Source of the DNA: Diadema setosum
Lineage: Eukaryota; Echinodermata; Echinoidea; Diadematoida; Diadematidae
Assembly (NCBI GenBank): GCA_033980235.1
Contig: CM067077.1
Coordinates: 2,531,972 to 2,595,971 of the forward strand
Direction of reading: 5' to 3'
Length of the DNA stretch: 64,000 bases
Below the pieces are notes generated by a model that was given only the letters and a program-made list of their open reading frames with translations, was not told where the DNA came from and ran no database searches. The position numbers and the translations under genes were made by a program. Below are positions 1 to 13,980 of this stretch, piece after piece; within the stretch, counting starts at the first letter, position 1; each line of letters starts with the position of its first letter.

Positions 1-1909
1 CAAAGTCTCAGCTACAACATATTAAAATCTGGGAGAAATTTACAGAAGAGTAAGTGAGGTAGTGCTCGATAAAGACCGTCATGTCAATTTTCATTTCCAG
101 AAAAATTCCCTCCCATAGAGATAACACGTAAACTGGTTAAATTTGACAAGGTTACATTATATCCATTTTCACGTGGTGAAGACATCATCCGATTAAAACT
201 TTGATTAACAAAACTTAACGAGTATTACATTGGCTACAACATACTAAAATCTGGAAGAAATTCACCGAAGGGTAATTGAGCTAGGCGTCGATAAAGACAA
301 TCATGTCAATTTTCACATCTAGAAAAATTCCCTCCCATAGAGATAACACGTCATAATGAAGATAAAAAAAGAAGTACATATGACCTTTGACCCTACTTTG
401 CACAGACAAGATGGCGTCTGAGCAAAAAGTGGTTATTTTGTGAAATGATTCTTGTAACATGGTCTTTACGTATGCAAAATATGGGAAAGATAAGACATGT
501 ATTAACCAAGATACAGGATGAAACATTTTTGACCTTTGACCCTAATTTACATACCCAAGAAGGTGCCCGATCAAGTAGATGTTATTTTATGAAATAATGT
601 ACGTGACATAAACTAAACATGTGCAAAATATTGGGCTGATAGAGCTTGTTTTTCTTAAGTTATTGCAAAGAAAGTTGCAGAAAGAAAGGAATATGAAAAT
701 ACATGGAAGATAAGCTTTAATTTCAACCAAGTTTTTGGGCATGATGCCGACTCCGTATAAAAAAACGAAGGGCACATTCACGATAGCCCAAAGTCTCAGC
801 TACAACATACTAAAATATGGGAGAAATTCACCGAAGCATAAGTGAGCTAGTGCTCGATAAAGATAGTCATGTCAGTTTTCATTTCCAGAAAAACTGCACT
901 CCCATAGAGATAACACGTAAACTGGTCAAACTTAACAATGTTACTTTTAATCCCTTTTTACGAGGTGATGCCGTCTTCCAATCAAATTGTTGTTATTATA
1001 TATCTGAAAGAGCATTTAATAAGCTACAACATATTGAAATTTGGACGAAAATCAACTAAAGAATAAGTGAGATATGCTTGAATGAACTTGAAATTTGATG
1101 ACGTCATTTTGAAAATTTACTTTTTTAACTTTATTAAGAAATTTTATATCTTTTCATCATTTTTCCAGCATTGCCAACCCATGAAATGACACGTACAACT
1201 CATCAGCTTTCAGAATATGTAAAGAAAATGGGGGGTCACCGTCCATCCTGACGAGTAAAATCGGATTTAAAATTGGCAGTTTTTTGGCATTGTTGCACTG
1301 TATATCGCCATTGACGCGCGCGCGGAATTTCAACTTTGACGGACCCGTATGACGTCATTTCGAGTGGGATTGACTTGAAACTTGGTAGAACTATTCCTTG
1401 ACATTTCAGACATCCGATCAAAGTGAAAAAACGGGAAATTTTCATTGCATATGAGCTGTGCGTGCGTATATGTGCGCGCGCGTACGCGTCCGTCCGATTT
1501 TTTCAATTTTTCAAAAAATGCTACAAATGGTCTGAGACGTGTGCAAAAAAATTTTGAGCTCGATTTGAGCATACAAATATTTCAACGCGCGCGTACGCGC
1601 ACGTTTTAAGAGAAAATATGAATTTTGATTATATGAGTAGAATGCGCTTGACTTGAACTATATGTGACGTAAATTTCATTGAAAAATTCCATTCCATTAA
1701 TGAGATATGATTGAAAATGTGTTTTCATATAATGACGTCATAGTGACGTCACGGTCGACTGATCACTACGATTTTACTTGACCCGTCGTCTTTGGGACAT
1801 GATACACATGTGGTATAATTTTGACATTGATAGGAAGAGGACTTTCTGAGCTAATCGATACACAAATTTTGTCCAGAAATAAAGAAGAAGAAGAAGAAGA
1901 AGAAGAAGG
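1..1909 (+). repeat. Array unit 1, truncated by the window edge
   Basis: This unit begins inside the A head. It has a B' dimer from about 355 to 790, then a full A block from about 790 ending in a GAA tract at 1881-1909. The paired TGACGTCA motifs lie at 1733-1751. It closely resembles the units starting near 7190 and 9750. Confidence 0.85.
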
Positions 1910-4447
1910 AAAACTAGACTTGGAATTTGTCAACAGTGACAAATTAGGTGATCCGATCTATTTGGAAACCAATGATTTACGTCCTGATCCCAATAGGCAT
2001 GACCATAAATGTTTCATCTGCGTTTAGGGGACATTGGCCGTGTGATGTTTGGATTCTCATTTAGAAAAGGGAGTCAGACCTGCCATCTTTGGTACCGAAT
2101 TCCGTATACACTAACGAAGATACAGAATGAAGTATATATGACCTTTGACCCCACTTTGCACACCGAAGATGGCATCTGAGCAAAAAGTGGTTATTTTGTG
2201 AAATGATTCTTGTAACATGGTCTTTGCGTGTGAAAATATGGGAAAGATAGGACATGTATTCACCAAGATACAGGATTAAACATTTATGACCTTTGACCCT
2301 AATTAACATACCCAAGATGATGTCCGATCAAGTAGTTGTTATTTTATGAAATAATGTACGTGACACGAACTAAACATGTGAAAAATATGGGGGTGATAGG
2401 GGCTGTTTTTCTTGAGTTATTGCAAAGAAAGTTGCAGAAAGAAAGAAATATCTCAATACATCGAAGATAAGCTTTAATTTCAACCAAGTGTTTTAACGTG
2501 ATCCCGACATTGTATGAAAGAACGGAGGGTACAAGACGATAGCCCAAAGTCTCAGCTACAACCTATTAAAATCTGGGAGAAATTTACCGAAGGGTAAGTG
2601 AGCTAGTGATCGATACAGACAGTCATGTCAATTTTCATTTCCAGATAAACTCCACTCCAATAGAGATAACACGTAAACTGGTCAAATTTGACAAGGTTAC
2701 TTTCAATCCATTTTTACGAGGTAATGACGTCACCCAATCAAAACTATGATGAACAAAACAGGGAGAGCAAATAATAAGCTACAACATATTAAAATCTGGG
2801 AGAAATTCACCGAAGGGTAAGTAAGCTAGTGCTCGATAAAGACAATCGTGTCAATTTTCACATCTAGAAAAATTCCCTCCCATAGAGATAACACGTCATA
2901 ACGAAGATACAGAAAAAAGTACATATGACCTTTGACCCCACTTTGCACAGACAAGATGGCATCTGAGCAAAAAGTGGTTATTTTGTGAAATTATTTTTGT
3001 AACATGGTCTTTGCGTGTGCAAAATATGGGAAAGATAGGACATGTATTCACCAAGATACAGGATTAAACATTTATGACCTTTGACCCTAATTTACATACC
3101 CAAGATGGTGTCTGATCAAGTAGTTGTTATTTTATGAAATAATGTACGTGACACGAACTAAACATGTGAAAAATATGGGGGTGATAGGGGCTGTTTTTCT
3201 TGAGTTATTGCAAAGAAAGTTGCAGAAAGAAAGAAATATCTCAATACATCGAAGATAAGCTTTAATTTCAACCAAGTTTTTCGACGTAATGCTGACGTCG
3301 TATGAAAAAACGAAGGGCACATTAGCGATAGCCCAAAGTCTCAGCTACAACATATTAAAATCTGGGAGAAATTCACCGAAGCATAAGTGAGCTAGTGCTC
3401 GAAGAAGACAGTCATGTCAATTTTCATTTCCAGAAAAACTGCACTCCCATAGAGATAACACGTAAACTGGTCAAATTTGACAAGGTTACTTTCAATCCAT
3501 TTTTACGAGGTGATGCCTTCATCCAATCAAAATTGTGTTTTACATTATTGAAAGAACATCTAACAAGCTACAACATACTGAAATTTAGGTGAAAATTGGC
3601 AAAGGATAAGTGAGATACGCTCGAATGAACTTGAAATTTGATGACGTCATTTTGAAATTTTTCTTTTTTTACTTTATTAAGAAATTAGATATCTTTTAAT
3701 CAGTTTTTAAGTAATGAAAACTCATAAAATGACATGTACAACTCATCAGTTTTCAAAATATGTAAAGAAAATGGGAGGTCACCGTCCATCCTGACGAGTA
3801 AAATCGGATTTAAAATTGGCGGTTTTTTGGCATTGCTGCACTGTATGTCGCTATTGACGCGCGCGCGGAATTCCAACTTTGACGGGCCCGTATGACGTCA
3901 TATTGTGTCGGATTGACTTGAAACTTGGTAGAAATATTCCTTGACATTTCAGACATCCGATCAAAGTGAAAAAACGGGAAATTTCTATTGCATATGAGCT
4001 GTGCGTGCGTATATGCGCGCGCGCGTACGCGTCCGTCCGATTTTTTGAATTTTTCAAAAAATGCTCCAAATGGTCTGAAACGTGTGCAAAAAAATTTTGA
4101 GCTCGATTGGAGGATACAAATATTTCAACGCGCGCGTACGCGCACGTTTTAAGGGTATAGATGAATTTTGACAACATGAGTAGAATCAACTTGACTTGAA
4201 CTATATTTGACATAAATTTCATTGAAAAATTCCATTCCATTAATGAGATAGGAGTGAAAATGTGTTTTCATATAATGACGTCATAGTGACGTCACGGTCG
4301 ACTGATCACTATGATTTTATAAAATTTGTCGTCTTTGGGACATGATACATATATGGTATCAATTTGAAATTGATAGGAAGAGCACTTTCTGAGCTAATCG
4401 ATACACAACTTTTGAGGAGAAATAAAGAAGAAGAAAAAGAAGAAGAA
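1910..4447 (+). repeat. Array unit 2
   Basis: B block 1910-2546, A head 2547-2895, B' dimer 2896-3335, A block 3336-4423 and GAA tract 4424-4447. The A head contains a second partial copy of itself. The paired TGACGTCA motifs are at 4276-4294. Confidence 0.85.
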
Positions 4448-6495
4448 CACCCAAAGAATCCGTACAGATACAGAAGGTGATCCGAGAGGATTCTCGGATC
4501 ACCTAACTAGACTTGGAATTTGTCAACACTGACAAATTAGGTGATCCGATCTGTTCGTAAATCAACGATTTGAGTCTCCTGATCCCAATAGGCATGACCA
4601 TACCGGTTTCATCTGTGTTTAGTGGACATTGGCCGTGTGATGTTTGGATTCTCATTTAGAAAAGGGAGTCAGACCTGCCATCTATGGTACACAATTCCGT
4701 ATACACTAACGAAGATACAGAATGAAGTATATTTGACCTTTGACCCCAATTTGCACAGACAAGATGGCATCTGAGCAAAAAGTGGTTATTTTGTGAAATG
4801 ATCTTTGTAACATGGTCTTTACGTGCGCAAAATATGGGAAAGATAGGACATGTATTCACCAAGATACAGGATGATACATTTATGACCATTGACCCTAATT
4901 TACATACCCAAGATGACGTCTGATCAAGTAGGTGTTATTTTATGAAATAATGTACGTGACATGAACTAAACATGTGCAAAATATGGGGGTGATAAGGCCT
5001 TTTTTTTTTTTTTTTGGAGTTATTGTAAAGAGAGTTGCAGAAAGAAAGAAATATCTCAATACATCGCAGATAAGCTTTAATTAAACCACGTTTTTTGACG
5101 TGATCCCGAATTCGTATGAAAAAACGAAGGGCACACTTACGATAGCGCAAAGTCTCAGCTACAACATATTAAAATCTGGGAGAAATTCACCGAAGCATAA
5201 GTGAGCTCGTGCTCGATAAAGACAATCATGTCAATTTTCACATCTACAAAAATTTCCTCCCATAGAGATAACACGTCATAACGAAGATAAAGAAAGAAGT
5301 ACATATGACCTTTGACCCCGATCTGCACAGACAAGATGGCATCTGAGCAAAAAGTGGTTATTTTCTTAAATGATCCTTATTTTAAGGGCACACTTACGAT
5401 AGCGCAAAGTCTCAGCTACAACATATTAAAATCTGGGAGAAATTCACCGAAGCATAAGTGAGCTAGTGCTCGAAAAGGACAGTCATGTCAATTTTCATTT
5501 TCAGAAAAACTGCACTCCCATAGAGATAACACGTAAACTGGTCAAATTTGACAAGATTACATTCAATCCATTTTTACGAGGTGATAACGTCATCCAAGCA
5601 AAACTGTGTTAGTATATTTATTAAAGACTATTTAATAAGCTACAACATGCTGAAATTTGGGCCAAAATCGGCAAAGGATAAGTGAGATACGCTCGAGTGA
5701 CCTTGAAATTTGATGACGTCATTTTGAAAATTTACTCTTTTTTTTCAGTAAGAAATTTGATATCTTTTAATCATTTTTTCAGCATTGCCACCCCATGAAA
5801 TGACATGTACATCTCATCAGCTTTCGAAATAGGTAAAGAAAATGGGGGGTCACCGTCCATCCTGACGAGTAAAATCGGGTTTGAAATTGGCGGTCTTTTG
5901 GCATAGTTGCACTGTATATCGCCATTGACGCGCGCGCGGAATTTCAACTTTGACGGGCCCGTATGACGTCATATTGAGTCGGATTGACTTGAAACTTGGT
6001 AGAAATATTTCTTAACATTTTAGGCATCCGATAAGTGTAAAAAAAACGGGAAATTTCCATTGCATATGAGCTGTGCGTGTGTATATGCGCGCGCGCGTAC
6101 GCGTCCGTACGATTTTTTCGATTTTTTAAAAAATGCTCCAAATGGTCTGAAACGTGTGCAAAAAAATTTTGAGCTCGATTGGAGCATACAAATATTTAAA
6201 CGCGCGTACGCGCACGTTTTAAGAGTACAGATGAATTTTGAGAACATGAGTAGAATCAACTTGATTCGAACTATATGTGAGGTAAAGTTCATAGAAAAAA
6301 AATTCCATTCCATTAATGAGATATGAATGAGAATGTGTTTTAATATAATGACGTCATAGTGACGTCACGGTCGACTGATCACTTTGATTTTATTAGATCT
6401 GTCGTCTTTGGGACATGATACATATATGGTATAATTTTGACATTGATAGGATGAGGACTTTCTGAGCTAACCTCTACACAACATTTGAGGAGAAA
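4448..6495 (+). repeat. Array unit 3, shortened B'
   Basis: The unit starts with the 12-bp-stem hairpin at 4475-4504, then the B block to about 5148 and an A head. The B' part is cut from about 430 to 110 bp by a deletion near 5390. The A block is 5404-6490. The usual GAA tract is replaced by unrelated sequence around 6490-6520. Confidence 0.85.
4475..4504. repeat. 12-bp-stem hairpin motif, representative copy
   Basis: AGGTGATCCGAG and its exact complement flank a 6-nt loop. The same hairpin occurs at 11649-11678, 19887-19916, 19929-19958, 24954-24983, 26993-27022, 27041-27070 and 27106-27135. Copies followed by a normal B block read hairpin, then TAACTAG. Downstream, a second perfect stem AATTTGTCA/TGACAAATT usually follows within about 20 bp. 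Confidence 0.85.
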
Positions 6496-9060
6496 GAACT
6501 TTTTTGTGACAACGGGAAGTTTAACACTAGACTTGGAATTTGTCAACACTGACAAATTAGGTGATCCGATCTTTTCGAAAATCAATGATTTGAGTTCTGA
6601 TCCCAATATAGGCATGACCATACAGGTTTCATCTGTGTTTAGGAACATTGGCCGTGTGATGTTTGGATTCTCATTTAGAAAAGGGAGTCAGGTCTGCCAT
6701 CTTTGGTACCAAATTCCGTATACACTATAACGAAGATACAAAATGAAGTACATATGACCTTTGACCCCACTTTGCACAGCCAAGATGGCATCTGAGCAAA
6801 AAGTGGTTATTTTGTGAAATGATCCTTGTAACATGGTCTTTACGTGTGCAAAATATGGCAAAGATAAGACATGTATTCACCAAGATACAAGATGATACAT
6901 TTATGATCTTTGACCCTAATTTACATACCCAAGATGACGTCTGATCAAGTAGTTGTTATTTTATGAAATAATGTACGTGACATGAACTAAACATGTGCAA
7001 AATATGGGGATGATAGGGGGTGTTTTTCTTGAGTTATTGCAGAGAAAGTTGCAGAAAGAAAGAAATATCTCAATACATCGAAGATAAGTTTGATTTCAAC
7101 CAAGTTTTTTGACGTAATCTCGGCGTCGTATGAAAAAATAGAGGGCACCTCGACGACAGCTCAAAGTCTCAGCTACAACATACTAAAATCTGGGAGAAAT
7201 TCACCGAAGAGCAAGTGAGCTAGTGCTCGATAAAGACCGTCATGTCAATTTTCATTTCCAGAAAAATTCCCTCCCATAGAGATAACACGTAAACTGGTTA
7301 AATTTGACAAGGTTACATTATATCCATTTTCACGAGGTGAAGACATCATCCGATTAAAACTTTGATTGAAGAAAACTTAAAGAGTATTACATTGGCTACA
7401 ACATACTAAAATCTGGAAGAAATTCACCGAAGGGTAATTGAGCTAGTCGTCGATAAAGACAATCATGTCAATATTCACATCTAGAAAAATTCCCTCCCAT
7501 AGAGATTACACGTCATAATGAAGATAAAGAAAGAAGTACATATGACCTTTGACCCTACTTTGCACAGACAAGATGGCGTCTGAGCAAAAAGTGGTTATTT
7601 TGTGAAATGATTCTTGTAACATGGTCTTTACGTATGCAAAATATGGGAAAGATAAGACATGTATTCACCAAGATACAGGATGAAACATTTTTGACCTTTG
7701 ACCCTAATTTACATACCCAAGAAGGTGCCCGATCAAGTAGTTGTTATTTTATGAAATAATGTACGTGACATAAACTAAACATGTGCAAAATATTGGGCTG
7801 ATAGAGCTTGTTTTTCTTAAGTTATTGCAAAGAAAGTTGCAGAAAGAAAGGAATATGAAAATACATGGAAGATAAGCTTTAATTTCAACCAGGTTTTTGG
7901 GCATGATGCCGACTCCGTATGAAAAAACGAAGGGCACATTAACGATAGCCCAAAGTCTCAGCTACAACATACTAAAATATGGGAGAAATTCACCGAAGCA
8001 TAAGTGAGCTAGTGCTCGATAAAGATAGTCATGTCAGTTTTCATTTCCAGAAAAACTGCACTCCCATAGAGATAACACGTAAACTGGTCAAATTTAACAA
8101 TGTTACTTTTAATCCCTTTTTACGAGGTGATGCCGTCATCCAATCAAATTGTTGTTATTATATATCTGAAAGACCATTTAATAAGCTACAACATATTGAA
8201 ATTTGGACGAAAATCAACTAAAGAATAAGTGAGATATGCTTGAATGAACTTGAAATTTGATGACGTCATTTTGAAAATTTACTTTTTTAACTTTATTAAG
8301 AAATTTGATATATTTCAATCATTTTTCCAGCATTGCCAACCCATGAAATGACATGTACAACTCATCAGCTTTCAGAATATGTAAAGAAAATGGGGGGTCA
8401 CCGTCCATCCTGACGAGTAAAATCGGATTTAAAATTGGCAGTTTTTTGGCATTGTTGGACTGTATATCGCCATTGACGCGCGCGCGGAATTTCAACTTTG
8501 ACGGGTTCCTATGACGTCATTTTGAGTGGGATTGACTTGAAACTTGGTAGAACTATTCCTTGACATTTCAGACATCCGATCAAAGTGAAAAAACGGGAAA
8601 TTTTCATTGCATATGAGCTGTGCGTGCGTATATGTGCGCGCGCGTACGCGTCCGTCCAATTTTTTCAATTTTTCAAAAAATGCTTCAAATGGTCTGAAAC
8701 GTGTGCAAAAAAATTTTGAGCTCGATTTGAGCATACAAATATTTCAACGCGCGCGTACGCGCACGTTTTAAGAGAAAATATGAATTTTGATTATATGAGT
8801 AGAATGCGCTTGACTTGAACTATATGTGACGTAAATTTCATTCAAAAATTCCATTCCATTAATGAGATATGAATGAGAATGTGTTTTCATATAATGACGT
8901 CATAGTGACGTCACGGTCGACTGATCACTACGATTTTACTTGACCCGTCGTCTTTGGGACATGATACACATATGGTATAATTTTGACATTGATAGGAAGA
9001 GGACTTTCTGAGCTAATCGATACACAAAATTTGTCCAGAAATAAAGAAAGAAGAAGAAGA
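6496..9060 (+). repeat. Array unit 4
   Basis: B block about 6520-7165, A head 7166-7512, B' dimer 7513-7950, A block 7951-9045, GAA tract about 9040-9060. Paired TGACGTCA motifs are at 8895-8913. From about 7166 onward it is nearly identical to unit 1 and unit 5. Confidence 0.85.
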
Positions 9061-11621
9061 CCCAACAAAGAATCGGATCACCTAACTAGACTTGGAATTT
9101 GTCAACACTGACAAATTAGGTGATCCGATCTGTTCGTAAATCAACGATTTGAGTCTCCTGATCCCAATAGGCATGACCATACCGGTTTCATCTGTGTTTA
9201 GTGGACATTGGCCGTGTGATGTTTGGATTCTCATTTAGAAAAGGGAGTCAGACCTGCCATCTATGGTACACAATTCCGTATACACTAACGAAGATACAGA
9301 ATGAAGTATATTTGACCTTTGACCCCAATTTGCACAGACAAGATGGCATCTGAGCAAAAAATTGTTATTTTGTGAAATGATCCTTGTAACATGCTCTTTA
9401 CGTGTGCAAAATATGGGAAAGATAGGACATGTATTCACCAAGATACAGGTTGAAACATTTATGACCTTTGACCCTAATTTACATACCCAAGACGACGTCT
9501 GATCAAGTAGTTGTTATTTTATGAAATAATGTACGTGACATGAACTAAACATATGCAAAATATGGGCGTGATAGGGGCTGTTTTTCTTGAGTTATTGTAA
9601 AGAAAGTTGTAGAAAGAAAGAAATATCTCAATACATCGAAGATAAGTTTGATTTCAACCAAGTTTTTTGACGTGATCTCGGCGTCGTATGAAAAAATGCA
9701 GGGTATAGTCACGATAGCCCAAAGTCTGAGCTACAACATATTAAAATCTGGGAGAAATTCACAGAAGAGAAAGTGAGCTAGTGTTCGATAAAGACCGTCA
9801 TGTCAATTTTCATTTCCAGAAAAATTCCCTCCCATAGAGATAACACGTAAACTGGTTAAATTTGACAAGGTTACATTATATCTATTTTCACGAGGTGAAG
9901 ACATCATCCGATTAAAACTTTGATTGAACAAAACTTAAAGAGTATTACATTGGCTACAACATACTAAAATCTGGAAGAAATTCACCAAAGGGTAATTGAA
10001 CTAGTCGTCGATAAAGACAATCATGTCAATTTTCACATCTAGAAAAATTCCCTCCCATAGAGATAACACGTCATAATGAAGATAAAGAAAGAAGTACATA
10101 TGACCTTTGACCCTACTTTGCACAGACAAGATGGCGTCTTAGCAAAAAGTGGTTATTTTGTGAAATGATTCTTGTAACATGGTCTTTACGTATGCAAAAT
10201 ATGGGAAAGATAAGACATGTATTCACCAAGATACAGGATGAAACATTTTTGACCTTTGACCCTAATTTACATACCCAAGAAGGTGCCCGATCAAGTAGTT
10301 GTTATTTTATGAAATAATGTACGTGACATAAACTAAACATGTGCAAAATATTGGGCTGATAGAGCTTGTTTTTCTTGAGTTATTGCAAAGAAAGTTGCAG
10401 AAAGAAAGGAATATGAAAATACATGGAAGATAAGCTTTAATTTCAACCAAGTTTTTGGGCATGATGCCGACTCCGTATGAAAAAACGAAGGGCACACATA
10501 CGATAGCCCAAAGTCTCAGCTACAACATACTAAAATATGGGAGAAATTTACCGAAGCATAAGTGAGCTAGTGCTCGATAAAGATAGTCATGTCAGTTTTC
10601 ATTTCCAGAAAAACTGCACTCCCATAGAGATAACACGTAAACTGGTCAAATTTAACAATGTTACTTTTAATCCCTTTTTACGAGGTGATGCCGTCATCCA
10701 ATTAAATTGTTGTTATTATATATCTGAAAGACCATTTAATAAGCTACAACATATTGAAATTTGGACGAAAATCAACTAAAGAATAAGTGAGATATGCTGG
10801 AATGAACTTGAAATTTGATGACGTCATTTTGAAAATTTACTTTTTTTACTTTATTAAGAAATTTGATACCTTTTAATCATTTTTTCAGGATCGCCAACCC
10901 ATGAAATGACATGTACAACTCATCAGCTTTCAGAATATGTAAAGAAAATGGGGGGTCACCGTCCATCCTGACGAGTAAAATCGGATTTAAAATTGGCAGT
11001 TTTTTGGCATTGTTGCACTGTATATCGCCATTGACGCGCGCGCGGAATTTCAACTTTGACGGACCCGTATGACGTCATTTTGAGTGGGATTTACTTGAAA
11101 CTTGGTACAAATATTCCTTGACATTTCAGGCATCCGACAAAGGTAAAAAAACGGGAAATTTCTATTGCATATGAGCTGTGCGTGCGTATATGTGCGCGCG
11201 CGTACGCGTCCGTCCAATTTTTTCAATTTTTCAAAAAATGCTCAAAATGGTCTGAAACGTGTGCAAAAAAAATTTCAGCTCGATTTGAGCATACAAATAT
11301 TTCAACGCGCGCTTACGCGCACGTTTTACGGGTATAAATGAATTTTGAAAACATGAGTAGAATTAGGTTTATTTGAACTATATGTGACGTAAATTTCATT
11401 GAAAAATTCCATTCCATTAATGAGATATGAATGAGAATGTGTTTTCATATAATGACGTCATAGTGACGTCACGGTCGACTGATCACTATGATTTTATAAA
11501 ATTTGTCGTCTTTGGGACATGATACATATATGGTATAATTTTGAAATTGATAGGAAGAGCACTTTCTGAGCTAATCGATACACAACTTTTGAGGAGAAAT
11601 AAAGAAGAAGAAAAAGAAGAA
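9061..11621 (+). repeat. Array unit 5
   Basis: B block about 9078-9718, preceded by only half of the hairpin. A head 9720-10070, B' dimer 10071-10508, A block 10509-11600, then a GAA-rich tract. Its offset from unit 4 is about 2.56 kb over near-identical sequence. Confidence 0.85.
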
Positions 11622-13980
11622 CACCGAAAGAATCCGTACAGATACAGAAGGTGATCCGAGAGGATACTCGGATCACCTAACTAGACTCGGAATTTGTCAA
11701 GACTGACAAATTAGGTGATCCGATCTGTTCGTAAATCAACGATTTGAGTCTCCTGATCCCAATAGGCATGACCATACCGGTTTCATCTGTGTTTAGTGGA
11801 CATTGGCCGTGTGATGTTTGGATTCTCATTTAGAAAAGGGAGTCAGACCTGCCATCTATGGTACACAATTCCGTATACACTAACGAAGATACAGAATGAA
11901 GTATATTTGACCTTTGACCCAACTTTGCACAGACAAGATGGCATCTGAGCAAAAAGTGGTTATTTTGTGAAATGATCCTTGTAACATGGTCTTTACGTGT
12001 GCAAAATATGGGAAAGATAGGACATGTATTCACCAAGATACAGGATGATACATTTATGACCTTTGACCCTAATTTACATACCCAAGATGACGTCTGATCA
12101 AGTAGTTGTAATTGTATGAAATAATGTACGTGACATGAACTAAACATGTGCAAAATATGGGGGTGATAAGGCCTGTTTTTCTTGAGTTATTGTAAAGAAA
12201 GTTGCTGAAAGAAAGAAATATCTCAATACATCGAAGATCAGCTTTAATTTCAATCAAGTTTTTGGACGTGATCCCGACATCGTATGAACAATGAAGGACA
12301 TATTTTCGATAGCCCAAAGTCTCAGCTACAACATATTAAATCTGGGAGAAATTCACCGAAGCATAAGTGAGCTAGTGCTCGATAAAGACAATCATGTCAA
12401 TTTTCACATCTACAAAAATCCCCTCCCATAGAGATAACACGTCATAACGAAGATAAAGAAAGAAGTACATATGACCTTTGACCCCACTTTGCACAGCCAA
12501 GATGGCATCTGAGCAAAAAGTGGTTATTTTGTGAAATGATCCTTGTAACATGGTCGTTACGTGTGGAAAATATGAAAAAGATTGGACATGTATTCACCAA
12601 GATACAAGATGATACATTTATGACCTTTGACCCTAATTTACATACCCAAGATGACGTCTGATCAAGTAGTTGTTATTTTATGAAATAATGTACGTGACAT
12701 GAACTAAACATGTGCAAAATATTGGGCTGATAGAGCTTGTTTTTCTTGAGTTATTGTAAAGAAAGTTGCAAAAAGAAAGGAATATCTCAATACATCGAAG
12801 ATAAGCTTTAATTTCAACCAAGTTTTTGGACATGATCCCGACACCGTATGAAAAAACGAAGGGCACACTCACGATAGCGCAAAGTCTCAGCTACATTATA
12901 TCAAAATCTGGGAGAAATTCACCGAAGCATAAGTGAGCTAGTGCTCGAAAAAGACAGTCATGTCAATTTTCATTTCCAGAAAAACTGCACTCCCATAGAG
13001 ATAACACGTAAACTGGTCAAATTTGACAAGATTACTTTCAATCCATTTTTACGAGGTGATACCGTCATCCAATCAAAATGTTGTTATAACACTTATGAAA
13101 GAGTATTTAATAAGCTACAACATACTGAAATCTTGGTGAAAATTAGCAAAGGATAAGTGAGATACGCTCGAGTGAACTTGAAATTTGATGACGTCATTTT
13201 GAAAATTTACTTTTTAATTTTATTAAGAAATTTGATATCTTTTAATCATTTTTCCAGCATCGCCAACCCATGAATTGACATGTACAACTCATCAGCTTTC
13301 AGAATATGTCAAGAAAATGGGGGGTCACCGTCCATCCTGACGAGTAAAATCGGATTCAAAATTGGCGGTTTTTTGGCATTGTTGGACTGTATATCGCCAT
13401 TGACGCGCGCGCGGAATTTCAACTTTGACGGGTCCGTATGACGTCATATTGAGTCGGATTGACTTGAAACTTGGTAGAAATATTCCTTGACATTTCAGGC
13501 ATCCAATAAGTGTGAAAAAATGGGAAATTTCCATTGCATATGAGCTGTGCGTGCGTATATGTGCGCGCGCGTACGCGTCCGTCCAATTTTTTCAATTTTT
13601 CAAAAAATGCTCCAAATGGTCTGAAACGTGTGCAAAAAAAATTTGAGCTCGATTTGAGCATACAAATATTTCAACGCGCGCGTACGCGCACGTTTTAAGA
13701 GAAAATATGAATTTTGAGAATATGAGTAGAATGCGCTTGACTTGAAATATATGTGACGTAAATTTCATTGAAAAATTCCATTCCATTAATGAGATATGAT
13801 TGAGAATGTGTTTTCATATAATGACGTCATAGTGACGTCACGGTCGACTGATCACTTTGATTTTAGTTCGATTGCCGTCTTCGGGAGACGATACATATAT
13901 GGTATAAGTTTGAAATTGATAGGAAGAGGACTTTCTGAGCTAATCGATACACAACTTTTGGGGAGAAAGAAGAAAAAGAC
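11622..13980 (+). repeat. Array unit 6
   Basis: Hairpin 11649-11678, B block to about 12315, short A head 12316-12440, B' dimer 12441-12873, A block 12881-13970. It belongs to the same sub-type as the blocks at 15255-17540 and 17570-19845. Confidence 0.85.
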